Of a stretch of DNA of 64,000 bases, positions 52,746-63,773 are shown in pieces (position 1 is the stretch's first letter; every line of letters begins with the position of its first letter). The stretch is from the NCBI GenBank assembly GCA_944739405.2, contig OX123182.2, positions 21,277,326 to 21,341,325 on the forward strand. The letters run 5' to 3'. The notes below the pieces were generated by a model. It had not been told where the DNA came from and searched no databases. It was given only the letters and a program-made list of their open reading frames with translations. The position numbers and the translations under genes were made by a program. This DNA comes from Euclidia mi. Lineage: Eukaryota > Arthropoda > Insecta > Lepidoptera > Erebidae.

Positions 52746-53596
52746 ATGGGAGTAGCCAAAATTGATTTGATTGTTATGCAATCAAAATATTGGTATCGGT
52801 TTATCTTTTAGAGTATATTAAATTTGGTCAGATTGCATTTATACACGCAGCTTGCAATATAATAATATCAATATTATATTAATTAGCACCGTGACTGAAT
52901 TAACCGTATGAAAATTTATTTAATTCCCAGAACTGACATTTAGATCAGGTAGTAACTAGAATTTGTCGACATACTGAACCTAATGCAAAATCCTAGAATA
53001 TAGTTTGTATCAATATATATTTTTTATTATGATAATATACATAAAGTATTTTTTATGTTATTAATGATGAGAAATTCAAACGTTTTCTATTCTTGTCACA
53101 ATTTGCGATTGAGACAAAATTGAAAACGTTTGAATTTCTTTTTAATTACCGGTAGTACCAGTACCTCATGATCTCTTGCACGAGTGTAATGATAGTAGAC
53201 CATCAATGGTAATATTACGACATCTATTAGCAATAACCCAGTGGACAGACTAATATACCTAATGTTACGTTGAGTCCTCAAACCTATGAGGCGCCACAAA
53301 CCACTGACTTCGCCAAAGTATGTGTCAAATAGTTACGTGGGGTTTGCCTCGCACCTTGGCATGTGTGTTGTTGGTAATGCCTGTCATAAAAATCTAAGAC
53401 AGTCAATACGCGTCTAAGCTGGTCTACGCCGTAGCACATTGGATCAGGGTTATTTTAGTTGGTTCTAACAGTAATATTCAGTCAATTAATCTGTTTAGAC
53501 AGCAAATACGGCTCCCGGGTTCCACGCCGAAGGTCTTGAAAGTCAAAGAAGACAAAATAATAGAAAGAAAATAATTTAAAAGTCAATTATGATTAA
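52746..53596. other. unrecognised, with one strong hairpin
   Basis: Only the hairpin at 53070-53139 stands out. No gene was found. Confidence 0.4.
53070..53139. repeat. perfect 18-bp inverted repeat
   Basis: AGAAATTCAAACGTTTTC (53070-53087) and its exact complement (53122-53139), with further partial pairing in the 34-nt loop. Confidence 0.92.
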
Positions 53597-53766
53597 TCTT
53601 TAATTGAGTGAATGCGCTAATCTCTGGAACAACTGGACCGATTTGCATAATTATTATTGTGTTGGATAACACACATATCAAGGAAGGCTATATAATATCA
53701 CGCTATGGGTTAAAGGTGCGGCGCAGCAACTCTTAATAACGTGGGTGTAACCGCGGGCTCATCTAG
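53597..53766 (+). mobile_element. Helitron 3' fragment
   Basis: GAATGCGCTAATCTCTGGAA, then GGAAGGCTATATAATATCAC, ending GTAACCGCGGGCTCATCTAG followed by a T. These are blocks of the common lepidopteran Helitron 3' part. The 5' end is missing. Confidence 0.65.
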
Positions 53767-54375
53767 TAGAATATAATATTAATGTTCGCGCAGTAGAACC
53801 GACCTCAGTCACAATTACAAAACAAACACGCCACGACGCAAGGTGTTGGCGACATTCCCTCACCATAAATAGTTAAGTAACAGCGAGTTATAAATAATGC
53901 ATAGCAAACATTTAAACACAAGCTTCAGACACAATACCTTCGTTTGATCAGTACCTGGTGCGGTAGTGACTGCAATATTTAAGTAAGTAGGTAAAATAGT
54001 ATGAAGAGAAAAGAAAAAAATAATTTAGTAGAACATTGAACTCATCAAACTCAAGAGGTTTTCTTACATGAACTTTGTTCTTCATGCAAATCATTAGACT
54101 TCCTGGTGGGATCGCGGGCAGGTATGCTTACCGCGGTATGCTTGGATCCGAGATGTCGGGTAGACCGCTGACGCCCTCTTGGATAGTTATACTTACCGTG
54201 ATTTGCAAGGCCCACCGCTGCACCTGGTTTTTGAGGAAAAGTCCCAAATGCCTGCAGGGATATACACGTGCCTCATCCACCTGGACCAAATGGCGAAGGT
54301 TGAGCCTGTCATTTGGGTTGAAAGTGAATATAAAAAAGTACTTCAATATAATGTCATATCAATATTCTTAGTGAC

Positions 54376-54429
54376 GTTCATCATCATCATCAGCCCTATA
54401 TATATATAGGGCTTATGATGATGATGAAC
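54376..54429. repeat. 54-bp palindrome in the SINE tail
   Basis: 27-bp arms, one mismatch, no spacer, centred on a TATATATATA run. The arm is GTTCATCATCATCAT plus (C/A)AGCCCTATATA. Confidence 0.95.
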
Positions 54430-54721
54430 TGTCCCACTGCTGGGCACGGGCCTCTTCTCACTATGAAAAGGGTAAGTCTATAGTCCACCACGCTGGCCTA
54501 GTGCGGGTTGGCAGACTTCACATGTCTTTCGAGAATATTATTATGACTGTCAGACATGCAGGTTTCCTCACGATGTTTTCCTTCACCGTTTAGCAAGCGA
54601 TAATTAACAATTTAATACATACGCACATAACTCCGAAAAGTCATTGGTGCACACCGTGGATTCGAACTCGGACCCTCTGCGTAGTAGTCTGTCGATCTCT
54701 GCACCTGGCTGTCGCTGCCAT
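54379..54721 (-). mobile_element. tRNA-like SINE (third family) with 11-bp TSD
   Basis: Minus-strand head with B-box-like GAGTTCGAATCC, then AACATCGTGAGGAAACCTGC, GTCTGCCAACCCGCACTAGG, AGGCCCGTGCCCAGCAGTGG and a TGATGATGATGA tail. TTAGTGACGTT flanks it at 54368-54378 and 54722-54732. The 3' tail carries an extra inverted copy of itself (palindrome 54376-54429). The ATG-repeat tail is like that of the RTE fragments here. Confidence 0.9.
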
Positions 54722-54732
54722 TTAGTGACGTT

Positions 54733-55258
54733 ATCCTCAGGATTTTGCAGTTAGACCAACCATATTAGACAAAACTAAAGCGGCGTCACAGAAAGCTGCC
54801 GATAGCATCTCCTCACCCTAAACAAATTTCAACACAAAATTATGCTCATATTGCAGACCTAGACCTAGAGTATCTTTTTATCATCATTAGATGTTGTAGT
54901 TGTGTCCCAAATACGTATCTAATCGTGATTTATTATACCAAATACTTAATGAGAGAATGGCTTTAAAGAGAAACATCACGGGATGATGAGTCAGCCCTTG
55001 TAAGTCCAATTGTGAAATTCAAGATTTCTCTGTAGTGTGTATGTGTTTACGTCAAAATGGATTCGCAGTTAATAAATAATAGCATAAGGTTGACATGCCT
55101 TTTATACCGAAAAAAAAATTTAAACGGTCGAAAAGGGGGTGCAAGGAATCTTATACATTTTACTTAGCCACACTAATATGAATTGTATAAATTATGTACC
55201 TACTTTGGTATAAAGCTACTTTTCACCTTCGTCTAAAGCCAAGTAAAACCAAAGCTAG
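54733..55258. other. no recognised feature
   Basis: No ORF with a motif and no repeat boundary. Confidence 0.4.
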
Positions 55259-55396
55259 TACATCATACAATATTATTTAGCAGGTCTTAGTTGCGATAAT
55301 TTACTTATTTAAAGGCATAAATACCATTGTTATTTTCCTACGTTTCTGACCAAATTTTCGATGACTAAGACCCGCTAAATAATATTGTATGATGTA
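55259..55396. mobile_element. hairpin MITE-like element (138 bp)
   Basis: The arms at 55259-55291 and 55364-55396 pair almost perfectly (TACATCATACAATATTATTT and its complement). AT-rich 72-bp centre. Too short to classify. Confidence 0.65.
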
Positions 55397-56309
55397 TACA
55401 AATCGCGAAAGTTTAAAATCGATCAAAAGCTAGTAGTATAGTAAATGAATGATCATCCAGAAATGCCTTAATAAATGCACCGTACAATTTCATATTATTA
55501 CAAATAGTCAGTCACTGCAGCTCTGGCCACTTAGTGGCCGACGCGATATTAAATACTCGCCGCGTCGGCTGCAGAGGATGGTTTTCACTGCAAACCTCAA
55601 CTTTGATCGACTATAAAAGAAAAAAAGAAAAGAAAAGAAAATGTTTATTTTGTGCCTCACAAAAATGTATGACAGAAAACACTATGCAAAATAAAATAAT
55701 ATTAAATTAATAACAAATTAGAAGCATCAGCATGAGTGAGGCCAAAATTGGAGCCCGCCTCAGCTAATGTTGCGACAAACTTTGCCGCAGCGCTGGTATT
55801 CTTGCAGGTCCATTGAATGGCGTCACGGAATGACAAAGTATAAAATAAAAACATGCAAAATAAAACTTATTAATAACAAAATAGAAAAATCTTAGTAAAA
55901 ATTAACTTAAACATTCAATTGCAAAAACTGCTTACATCATACGTAAACTCTATTTACTTCTGTCCAGTTTCTGAACGAAGCAGTGTCATTAGTGTCAAAG
56001 TACATACAACACTGACGCTTAATCGTAAATCTATGGCATTGCGCATCAAAAATGGCGTATGGATTGTTATTACAATTTTAATAATAAATTTATATTACAA
56101 TTTGACTTGTGACCATCATATGCGTTCTATATTTGTGTAGTGTTTTTGTGTGTGTATATGTATGTGGTGTTATGACTGCAAAATTTCATGACGTTATTCA
56201 GCATGCCATACAATGATACAAGTAAGTACCAAGTAAGCTGTTGTTATTATGCTGCAATCGTTCGAGTAAATGCAAATCCTACCTATGCTATAGTAACTCT
56301 CAATATTTG
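55397..56309. other. unrecognised; one repeat shared with 13330
   Basis: CCTCAGCTAATGTTGC...CGCTGGTATTC...GCAGGTCCA at 55760-55815 resembles CGTCAGCTATTGTTGC...TGCTGGTATTC...GCAGGACCA at 13346-13400, so both belong to one interspersed family that I cannot name. The purine run at 55618-55640 precedes it. Confidence 0.45.
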
Positions 56310-56510
56310 CATAAGTCTGACTTTTCGAAGTTATATATGTATTCAGAATTTTAATTATCGCTCGCTTAACAATGTGCCCGGTAGATAGCAATAGGCTCGC
56401 GCCCTATTACATTGGGACCGAAACATAACTGGCGAAGTGTGGGTGTGTAATGCACCTCTGCCTACCCCTTCGGGGATAAAGGGTGTGAAGTTATGTATGT
56501 ATGTTCATAA
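56310..56510 (+). mobile_element. SINE fragment (first family, head missing)
   Basis: GACTTTTCGAAGTTATATAT, TTAATTATCGCTCGCTTAAC, GTGCCCGGTAGATAGCAATA, TGCCTACCCCTTCGGGGATA and a TTATGTATGTATGTT tail match the body of the SINE at 17177. The tRNA-like head is lost. Confidence 0.8.
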
Positions 56511-59500
56511 ATTCAAGTCAAAATGAAGTTATGTATTGTCAACTGGGCGATGAAAATATTCAGACTAAATAAGCACTACTAAAAATTGAAACATCTCAGC
56601 ACTACTAAGAGGTGATTGTGGCGACTCCGCCCGTGAGAGCATCGGTTATCGCAACAATACATGTTTTATCGCAGTAAAAAGCCTATGTCACTCTCTAGCC
56701 GCCTAACTATCACACAAACCATAAATCGCTCTGTTGAGACTGTGAAAGAACGACAATCAAACAAAAATACCATCGTATTTTTAATATAATATATGCACAC
56801 ATAATGACGATTTTAATTTAATTTTCAAACTACAACCGACAACATTCCTACCAAGCCATAGAGATATATAATACCTATGTACAAAGCCCTTATTCTAAAA
56901 AACATCATTCATATACCAAAGCATCAAATTTGAAAAGTCAACTTAATTCAAATGTCTCCCAAACGTATACATCTATAATCTCACAACTGACCTCTTCATC
57001 TCAACGAGCAGAGGCAAGTTAAATCAAACAGAAACACAAAGTATTTACGAACACACACACAAATTCGGGCCAAAACCGTCGAAACGAATAAAAAAACAGC
57101 TCAGGAAGCTAATGAAAGTTCACAACGAAACTGCCTATTATATCCAAGTATAATGTCTGGGAGGAATTTCTCTCATACTTGGAGTTAAGTACTTAATAAT
57201 TCCTTTAAGGAAATGTTTTCAAACGGTGTACCTTTTAGTTAAATAGTTTTGTGAGAAGTAGCTATGGCAGCCTCGGGTGTCACTTTATAGTGTGGTACAT
57301 GTTACAAGTGAGAGATGTACCACTGCAGTCCTATTATAACATTATTTTGGTTTAAAGTTTAATGTGTTATTAGTATTGCTACACGAAACTGAGTTTATAT
57401 CAATCTGTACTCATAAAGTTACATATTGCTTGGTCAAAATCCGGTTCAAACAAATATTGATCTAGGTTATAGGAATATACTTCTAAATTCAAAATCTTCA
57501 TTTATACAGCAAATAGATGGAAACTTCTGTGCCACATTCACTCCTTAATTTACACGTGACTTAAGAAAGCGATACAAGAAAGTTAGTATTTCATACCTGA
57601 GATTTGTTATTATGATCTAAGCAGGTGTATATGATATCGTAACTAATAGAGTCACACTGCACATCGTAACTTAAACATCATAAATTATATGGTGCATTAG
57701 TAACCGTTTCTTTAACGCATGGTGTATTGATACAACAGAAATACGCGACACACTGAGCCATTACCGAAATAAAGCACTCAAATAAAACCCTACAAATATA
57801 TGTACCCAAAACATCACGGCTTACTTACTTCAAAGTAACCAAGCACAGATACACCCTTAAAGCATCGTATACGTGGCAACAATGGGACTTTCATAAGCCT
57901 CCGCGTCCTTATTATCTCACATTAAAGTAAAGCATCCCGCTAGCTTGCTTTCGCTTGCACATCGCGCGTCATAGCCGCGAACTTTGTAATGTCATTGCGT
58001 ACTTAAAACTCCTCTTTGTGTTCCAGTCTTACTTGTGATATGCTACATATATTTAGATAATTATTTCCATTGTTCTACCAGAGTCACGACCTGTGTGACT
58101 GTGTGGTGAACGGTTGTGTAATGTATAAGGGTGTGAAAGAGATGGATGATGAAATAGAAGAGAAAAATCTGTTGCGATAGTTATGTTTTTTAGAAGAACT
58201 TCTATTATTACTTACGGCAAAGTTTATACAGACAATCTTCTTTTTTTGTATTCTCATTATACCAATAAACATAATAATTTGAATTGGACATATTATTTAT
58301 GATAATTGTTCAAATAATTGTATTTTCATTATGTTAATCGTATTATTCCTATCTAGAGCATCACGAACTCAGCTAAGGTGCTATCCTTTCAAGGTAGAAG
58401 AAATACCGTCACGCATAAAATGGGATGCTGCCTCCAATATTTGCCTTACTATAAAGATTTAGAACCCTTTGCAAGTGTACGTGTTGCCTTTTCTGATCTT
58501 TCAGCGATCTTTAAGCGGAGCGTAATATTTGGTTCTCAAAGTGAGAGCTGCTATGCCACTTACGCAATGTTTACGCCTGGTATAGTCAGCCACCTTTACT
58601 AATAAACTTCGTTCACATTTTATAACAAGAAAATTCACAAGTACGTTTATAAAATCAGTTCATTATTTCAGCTACTACGAATATTTCAAATTAATTTTGA
58701 ATGTTACACTTCTGAAATAGACATTTTTATCTATAACTAGTATTTGTAAGTTGAACGAAAACGTACAATTATATTCGTATTATTTTCGTGATGTATTATA
58801 CTCTAAGTGAGAAGGCACTGAATTGTGAAGTCCATCTTCACTATTGATCAGTCTTTTGACGTCAGACCACGATCTTAAATCCAATATTCCAATAACACGT
58901 GGTGTTGTGAAGGAACCGTCGGAATGTCGGTATTAGCGTCAGTCTGAATACATTATTTAGTCGCATCCTTTATCTGTACTTACGTTGATTGGCACGCTCC
59001 TACTATTGTGAGACGTGAAGTAAATGCCTTCGGTCCTCTGTCATCGAGGGGTGCGATCTCGAACACTTTGATTTGTTTCTTGCCCTTAGCGATAAATGAG
59101 TTTTGATATTTCGTTTTTCTGATGATGTAGTGGTTGGGTTATTTCGTTAAAAATGCAGTTTTGTGTTACATATAGTTATAGAAGTTTATATGTGTTTGAG
59201 TTTTGTATATAATGCTATTTACAATCTGACATCTTACCGCCATAAGTTTCAAGGCAATTCTAATACAACTGAGCAATTGTTATTAAGGAACGGTTTACCA
59301 CAATTTACTTTTAATTTAGTATAGACATAGAGTAGGTTATGGACCTCCTGGGGGTTGATTAATTTTACGAATAACTTGGCTTAAAATTTTACTTTATCAA
59401 TTCTGGTTACAATAAAATGTATCAATATATTCAAAATGTGAATTTGCTACCGTATGCCACTTCACACAAGTTACCAAAACCAGATCTCAACTCTCAAGAA

Positions 59501-60103
59501 CCATAATCGAGATATCATGTCGTTACAAGCATCCCTTGAAGCCACACAGTTCTAGGATCACATGTTGGACCATAACTGTGGAACTAAAATGAGTAAATTA
59601 TTGGCATTAAGGACAGGCGTACGCAACAGAATACAAGCATCACTTCAATAGGACTTTACTAGCGAATATACGGAGCTGTCGGTCGAAAAGCTTGATTTAT
59701 TTTTGAATTGAATGAGTTTGTGTAAGGAGATGATATGTGAAGATGACCTGTCAAGCTTGGGTCGGCTTGATTTACTTGGTTACTGCTCATTTACTTTAGA
59801 AACAAAATGAGAACTGTTCAATTGTTGAAGTGGGACTATTGTTGGTTTCAGTCAGTTACTCGTTTTTATCGACATACTTTTATCAAGGGCAACTTATGGT
59901 ACCTAGGATTGGCAGAGTGGAAGATATTAAGTGGTTAGAAAGCAATTCACCGCCATTACATAGTCTAGTGCCATCTGAGCCATAGAGGTTTTCACGAAAA
60001 CATGATGCTTCTCATATCGTCCTGACCTTCTTATGTGAGTAGGAGCATACATTCTATCAATATGTCTATTACCTCATTATTATTATATTATATTAATAGC
60101 ACA
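56511..60103. other. no recognised feature over 3.6 kb
   Basis: AT-rich. The longest ORF (58378-58602, +) has no motif. It holds no SINE, Helitron or LINE blocks that I recognise, making it the longest apparently unique stretch in the window and a candidate for non-coding host sequence. Confidence 0.4.
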
Positions 60104-60131
60104 CTAGCAGCTTTAAGCTGATGCGTGTGTG

Positions 60132-60850
60132 GACTTGGGAGTAACCATAAGTAGTGACTTAAAATGGGAAACGGACATACTTGTCATTGTTAAGAGGGCA
60201 AATTCCATGCTTTATCTTATAAAAAAAGCATTTAAATGTCTCACAAAAAGAACTCTGTTGAAACTGTATAAGACCTATATTAGACCACTTTTGGAATATG
60301 CCTATGTGATATGGGACCCATATTTTAAGAAAGACATTACACTACTAGAGAACGTACAAAGAAGAGCGACTAAAGCTGATTTTCCACCAGAGTGGCGAGA
60401 CGAGGCGAGGCGAGGAGAGAATTGAAATGATGAATGACGATGGTAGGAATTTAAAAAAAAAAACCTATGAGCAAAGACTTAAGGACTTGTGACTCACTAC
60501 TCTAGAAAAAACGGAGACAAAAGGGAAGCCTAATCAAGACTTACAAAATACTTACTGGCCACTATGATGTTCCCGGAATTAAAAACCTGTACAGCATAAA
60601 CAAAAATAAACATCTGCGAGGACACTCAATGGAATTATCACGAACATCCTCTAAAGACACACTTTTTGCCAAACCGCATAGTCACGGCATGGAATAAACT
60701 ACCAGACAGTGTTATAAAGGCAAGGTCACTGAACTCCTTTAAACACAAACTCGACCAAATTTTCAAATCCGAACAGCAACACACACGCATCAGCTTTAAG
60801 TTGATGCGTGTGTGTCTTCGTTACAAGTATGTGCGTTTCCCATTTTAAGT
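60132..60850 (+). pseudogene. inverted RT C-terminus and 3' end of the LINE
   Basis: Plus-strand reading 60129-60425 starts DLGVTISSDLKWETDILVIV and has LYKTYIRPLLEYAYVIWDPY and ITLLENVQRRATK, the usual C-terminal region of LINE RT. An insertion of GAGGCGAGGCGAGGAGAG type near 60400 interrupts it. A later piece (60666-60848) has NRIVTAWNKLPDSVIKARSL, the extreme C-terminus. Its first 55 bp are also present, inverted, at about 60828-60883. Confidence 0.85.
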
Positions 60851-61526
60851 CACTACTTATGGTTACTCCCAAGTCTTTTTGAGTATGTACCGGAATCAGC
60901 TGGATGTGGCCAAGATAGTATGTTTTGCAAGGATTGTTTTTGCTTATGTGTAAAACTTTGCATTTGCTTGTATTTAAAGTAAAAAGCCATTGTTTAGTCC
61001 AGTGTAGTATGGCATCCAAGTAGTTTTGTATGCTTTGGGCCTGTGTGAATGGGTTGCCAAAGAACTTCGTATCATCGGCAAATAACGAGAATGGTAGTTG
61101 CAGTGTGCTTTTTATATCCGTCAGGTAAAGTATAAAGATCAAAGGTCCAAGTACCGATCCTTGTGGGACACCGCTATGCACTGGATGGGCTGTAGATAGT
61201 GCGTCCCCAAACCGCACACGAAATATTCTGCCTGTTAAAAAGTCGGCGATCCAGTTCAATATCTTGCCGCGAATTCCAAGGTGTTCTAATTTGTATATAA
61301 CTCGTCGAAGAGGCACACGGTCAAAGGCCTTTTCGTAGTCAAGGTAAATTATGTCTGTGGGATCTCCTTTGTCATGACTCCGTATCCATTCATTAACATT
61401 CATGAGCAAGTTTGTTGTCACGGAACGCTTAGGGACAAATCCATGCTGTTCGTCAAGAATAATGTGTTCTTGTGCTAGAAACTGTTTTATTTTCTCACTT
61501 ATAATCTTTTCCATACATTTGCACAA
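60828..61526 (-). pseudogene. LINE reverse transcriptase core
   Basis: An open frame on the minus strand from an internal Met at 61526. It has GFVPKRSVTTNLL (residues 29-41), catalytic Asp 63 and the AFDRVP block, GVPQGSVLGPLIF (119-131), FADD (149-152), then the thumb with WLFTLNTSKCKVLHIS and DLGVTISSDLKWE. LINE identity stops at the inversion point (about 60828), although the frame stays open by chance to 60726. Fingers sequence lies upstream in other frames (61526-61700). Confidence 0.88.
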
Positions 61527-61703
61527 AACACTAGTGAGGCTTATGGGTCTTTAATTTGCAGCCAACAACTTGTTGCCCTTTTCGAAGATTGGCACAACAG
61601 TAGCAGCTTTCCAATCTGTGGGTAAGCTTCCCTTTTCTAAAGAGGTATTCATAAGCATTGCAATATTTTCTGCTAAAATAGTTGAACATTTTTTCAGTAA
61701 AAT

Positions 61704-62383
61704 TTATGGAATATTATCTGGCCCTGAAGCTGTAGTATCGTCAAATGTTAGCAATGTTTTCGTCACCATTTCGCTAGTGATATCGAAACTATTGAGTGAG
61801 TTTTCAACCCTTGGCATATTCACAATAGGCATAGGTTCATTGGGCTCCCTAACAAAGCTAAGTTCAAACTGGTCAGCAAATAACTCTACTATTTGTGTCG
61901 GTTCCATTACTAGTTCGTTTGTATGATTTCCAAGGACGCTAGGGACGCTAACTTTTGAGTTTAATTGTCTTCTAATGTATCTATAAAACGATTTAGGTCC
62001 TGTATCTATAACTGTAGCTTCAAAATATGCTCTTCTAGTTCTAGTGAGTTGGATTATTTTATTGTTCACGTTTCTATAGTTACGATACATTTCCGCAGTG
62101 TTTCCTATTCTGTATAAACGCCTTAGCTTTTTCTTGTGTTTAGCTAGATTTAAAAATTTTTTTTTTTCTTTGGTAACATTTTATCAATCATAATATGTAT
62201 GTTCTTCTTGAAGTTAAACCACATTTCGTTAGGTAATCCATAAGTAATATTGAAGTTAAATGTGGTGTTACCCAGGTATTTGCTGACGCAGTCATAGTCA
62301 GCGTTATAAAAATCAGGTTGAGGAGCTTTGGTAATCAGTTTGTCTTTGGTTTTGATTATTTGTATGCATGTTGATAACAACAT
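61704..62383 (-). pseudogene. LINE region between endonuclease and RT
   Basis: Two minus-strand frames: 62383-62150 and 62090-61704. The second has RTRRAYFEATVIDTGPKSFY and ends with TTASGPDNIP, the first RT block common in CR1/Jockey elements (A-x-GPDxIP). A T-run near 62155-62168 separates the two pieces. Frame breaks show decay. Confidence 0.78.
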
Positions 62384-62400
62384 GCATACAAATAATCAAA
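62351..62400. repeat. perfect 23-bp inverted repeat, 4-nt loop, inside the LINE
   Basis: 62351-62373 and 62378-62400 are exact complements around ATAA. It falls where the endonuclease-RT frame is broken (62384-62520). Confidence 0.95.
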
Positions 62401-62520
62401 TCTGGTTATAAAACCAGGTGATCACTTTTGCCAATCGGAGGATGGTAATCTAAGTCGCTAAGTAGTGTGACATCATTACATAATATAAGGTCTAGCAAGG
62501 ATTCTTCATCGTTCCGTTTT

Positions 62521-63012
62521 CTAGTAATTTGCGAAACTCTCGCTTATTTTGTCAAAACTTTTCACTTGTGTGAGTGGCCAGGCTAGGTTCGGTAAATTAA
62601 AGTCGCCAGCGATGAGTACTGTGTTTTCAGCGGATGCTCTTTCAATTATTGAAAACAGTGCTTTATCTGATTCCTGAACGATATTGGATGGTGGACGGTA
62701 AATACACCCTAAAAGGTGTTTAAGACCCATGAAGTGTACATCAACCCATAGAGCTTCTATTCGAGGGTTGTGATATAATCTATTTAGTTTTGTAACAACT
62801 GGTATGTTATTGAATTCTCGAATAGCATATATTAAAACACCTCCTCCCTTCCGTTCGCCTCTATCTAGCCGGTAGAGTACATAACCTGGTATGTCAATCA
62901 AATTGTCACTAATTTTACAATGAAGGTGGGTTTCAGTTATCATAATAAATGCGGGCTTGTGTATTTTAACTTCGATGAGGAATAAATCGTATTTAGCCGT
63001 GATGGATGCCAA
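62521..63012 (-). pseudogene. LINE APE-type endonuclease
   Basis: 163 codons on the minus strand. AFIMITETHLH, ERKGGGVLIYAI, HLLGCIYRPPS and TVLIAGDFNLPNLAW mark the conserved catalytic blocks of the apurinic-like endonuclease that nicks target DNA. The frame ends before the last SDH-type block, near the palindrome. The N-terminal block starts shortly after ORF1, as in two-ORF LINEs. Confidence 0.85.
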
Positions 63013-63053
63013 GTTTGTATAGAGTATGCGGAGTTCAATTAAATGTGGTGCAT

Positions 63054-63773
63054 TTAGTTTTTTGTAGTGGTGAATATTTTGGGTATGTTGTTAATATATT
63101 TAATGGTTAGGTCTTGCTTACCCTTTTCAGTCCTTTGCGCCAGCTCCTCACGCAGCTTTTTTAGTTGGTCTCGTTGATATGGAGTCATATCTGAAGAAAT
63201 TCTGATTGACTTGGGCAACTTACTTTTGTTCTTCAAAATACTAGTAGCACTGTGTTTCTTAGCGAGAATTACTTTCATAGGACGAGGCTTCGAACTATCG
63301 CTAGGGTTAGGTTTACCTAGGCGAATTACAGCAATTATTTCTGGTTCTTGGATGGAGAGCGAATTAAGGGTTTGAGCAGCATTAATTTTATCGTGTGTTT
63401 TCCTCTCTTCGTAAAAAGTGGCTTTTGATTCTGTTATGCCATAAATAATAACATTGCGATTTTGCTTTTTCCTCTCTTCCATTTCACCAATAACAGCATC
63501 TAAGTTGATTACGCCCGATGACTGAGAGCACTTCAATTCTTCTACTTGTTGTTGGAGTTCCGTGACTAGCTTACGTAACTCGGGTACCTGTTTTAGGCCT
63601 TCCTCACAGTCTGTACAGAGATAGGACAGTCGTGGTGTTTGCAGACCACAGACCCGCAATTCCGTTGCTGTTAAACCACTGCATTTGTTACATATCAACC
63701 TCTTACAGCCTTTGCAAGTGACTTTAGGACTTTTCTCTTCAGCCGGTATGTGACATTTAAAACATCGAGACAT
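63054..63773 (-). CDS. LINE ORF1 protein with PHD-like zinc finger
   Basis: 239 codons, apparently intact. An N-terminal cross-brace finger has ligand pairs C4/C7, C20/C23, C28/C31 and C53/C56 (all Cys, where a PHD finger usually has one His). A likely coiled coil lies at about 60-82 (LRKLVTELQQQVEELK). A basic RNA-binding part follows with RNVIIYGITESKA, and the C-terminus is rich in Lys. PHD-type ORF1 proteins are known from CR1-like LINEs; they bind element RNA. It is followed after 41 bp by the endonuclease frame. No other copy in the window keeps ORF1 whole. Confidence 0.85.
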   Translation of the reverse strand: MSRCFKCHIPAEEKSPKVTCKGCKRLICNKCSGLTATELRVCGLQTPRLSYLCTDCEEGLKQVPELRKLVTELQQQVEELKCSQSSGVINLDAVIGEMEERKKQNRNVIIYGITESKATFYEERKTHDKINAAQTLNSLSIQEPEIIAVIRLGKPNPSDSSKPRPMKVILAKKHSATSILKNKSKLPKSIRISSDMTPYQRDQLKKLREELAQRTEKGKQDLTIKYINNIPKIFTTTKN

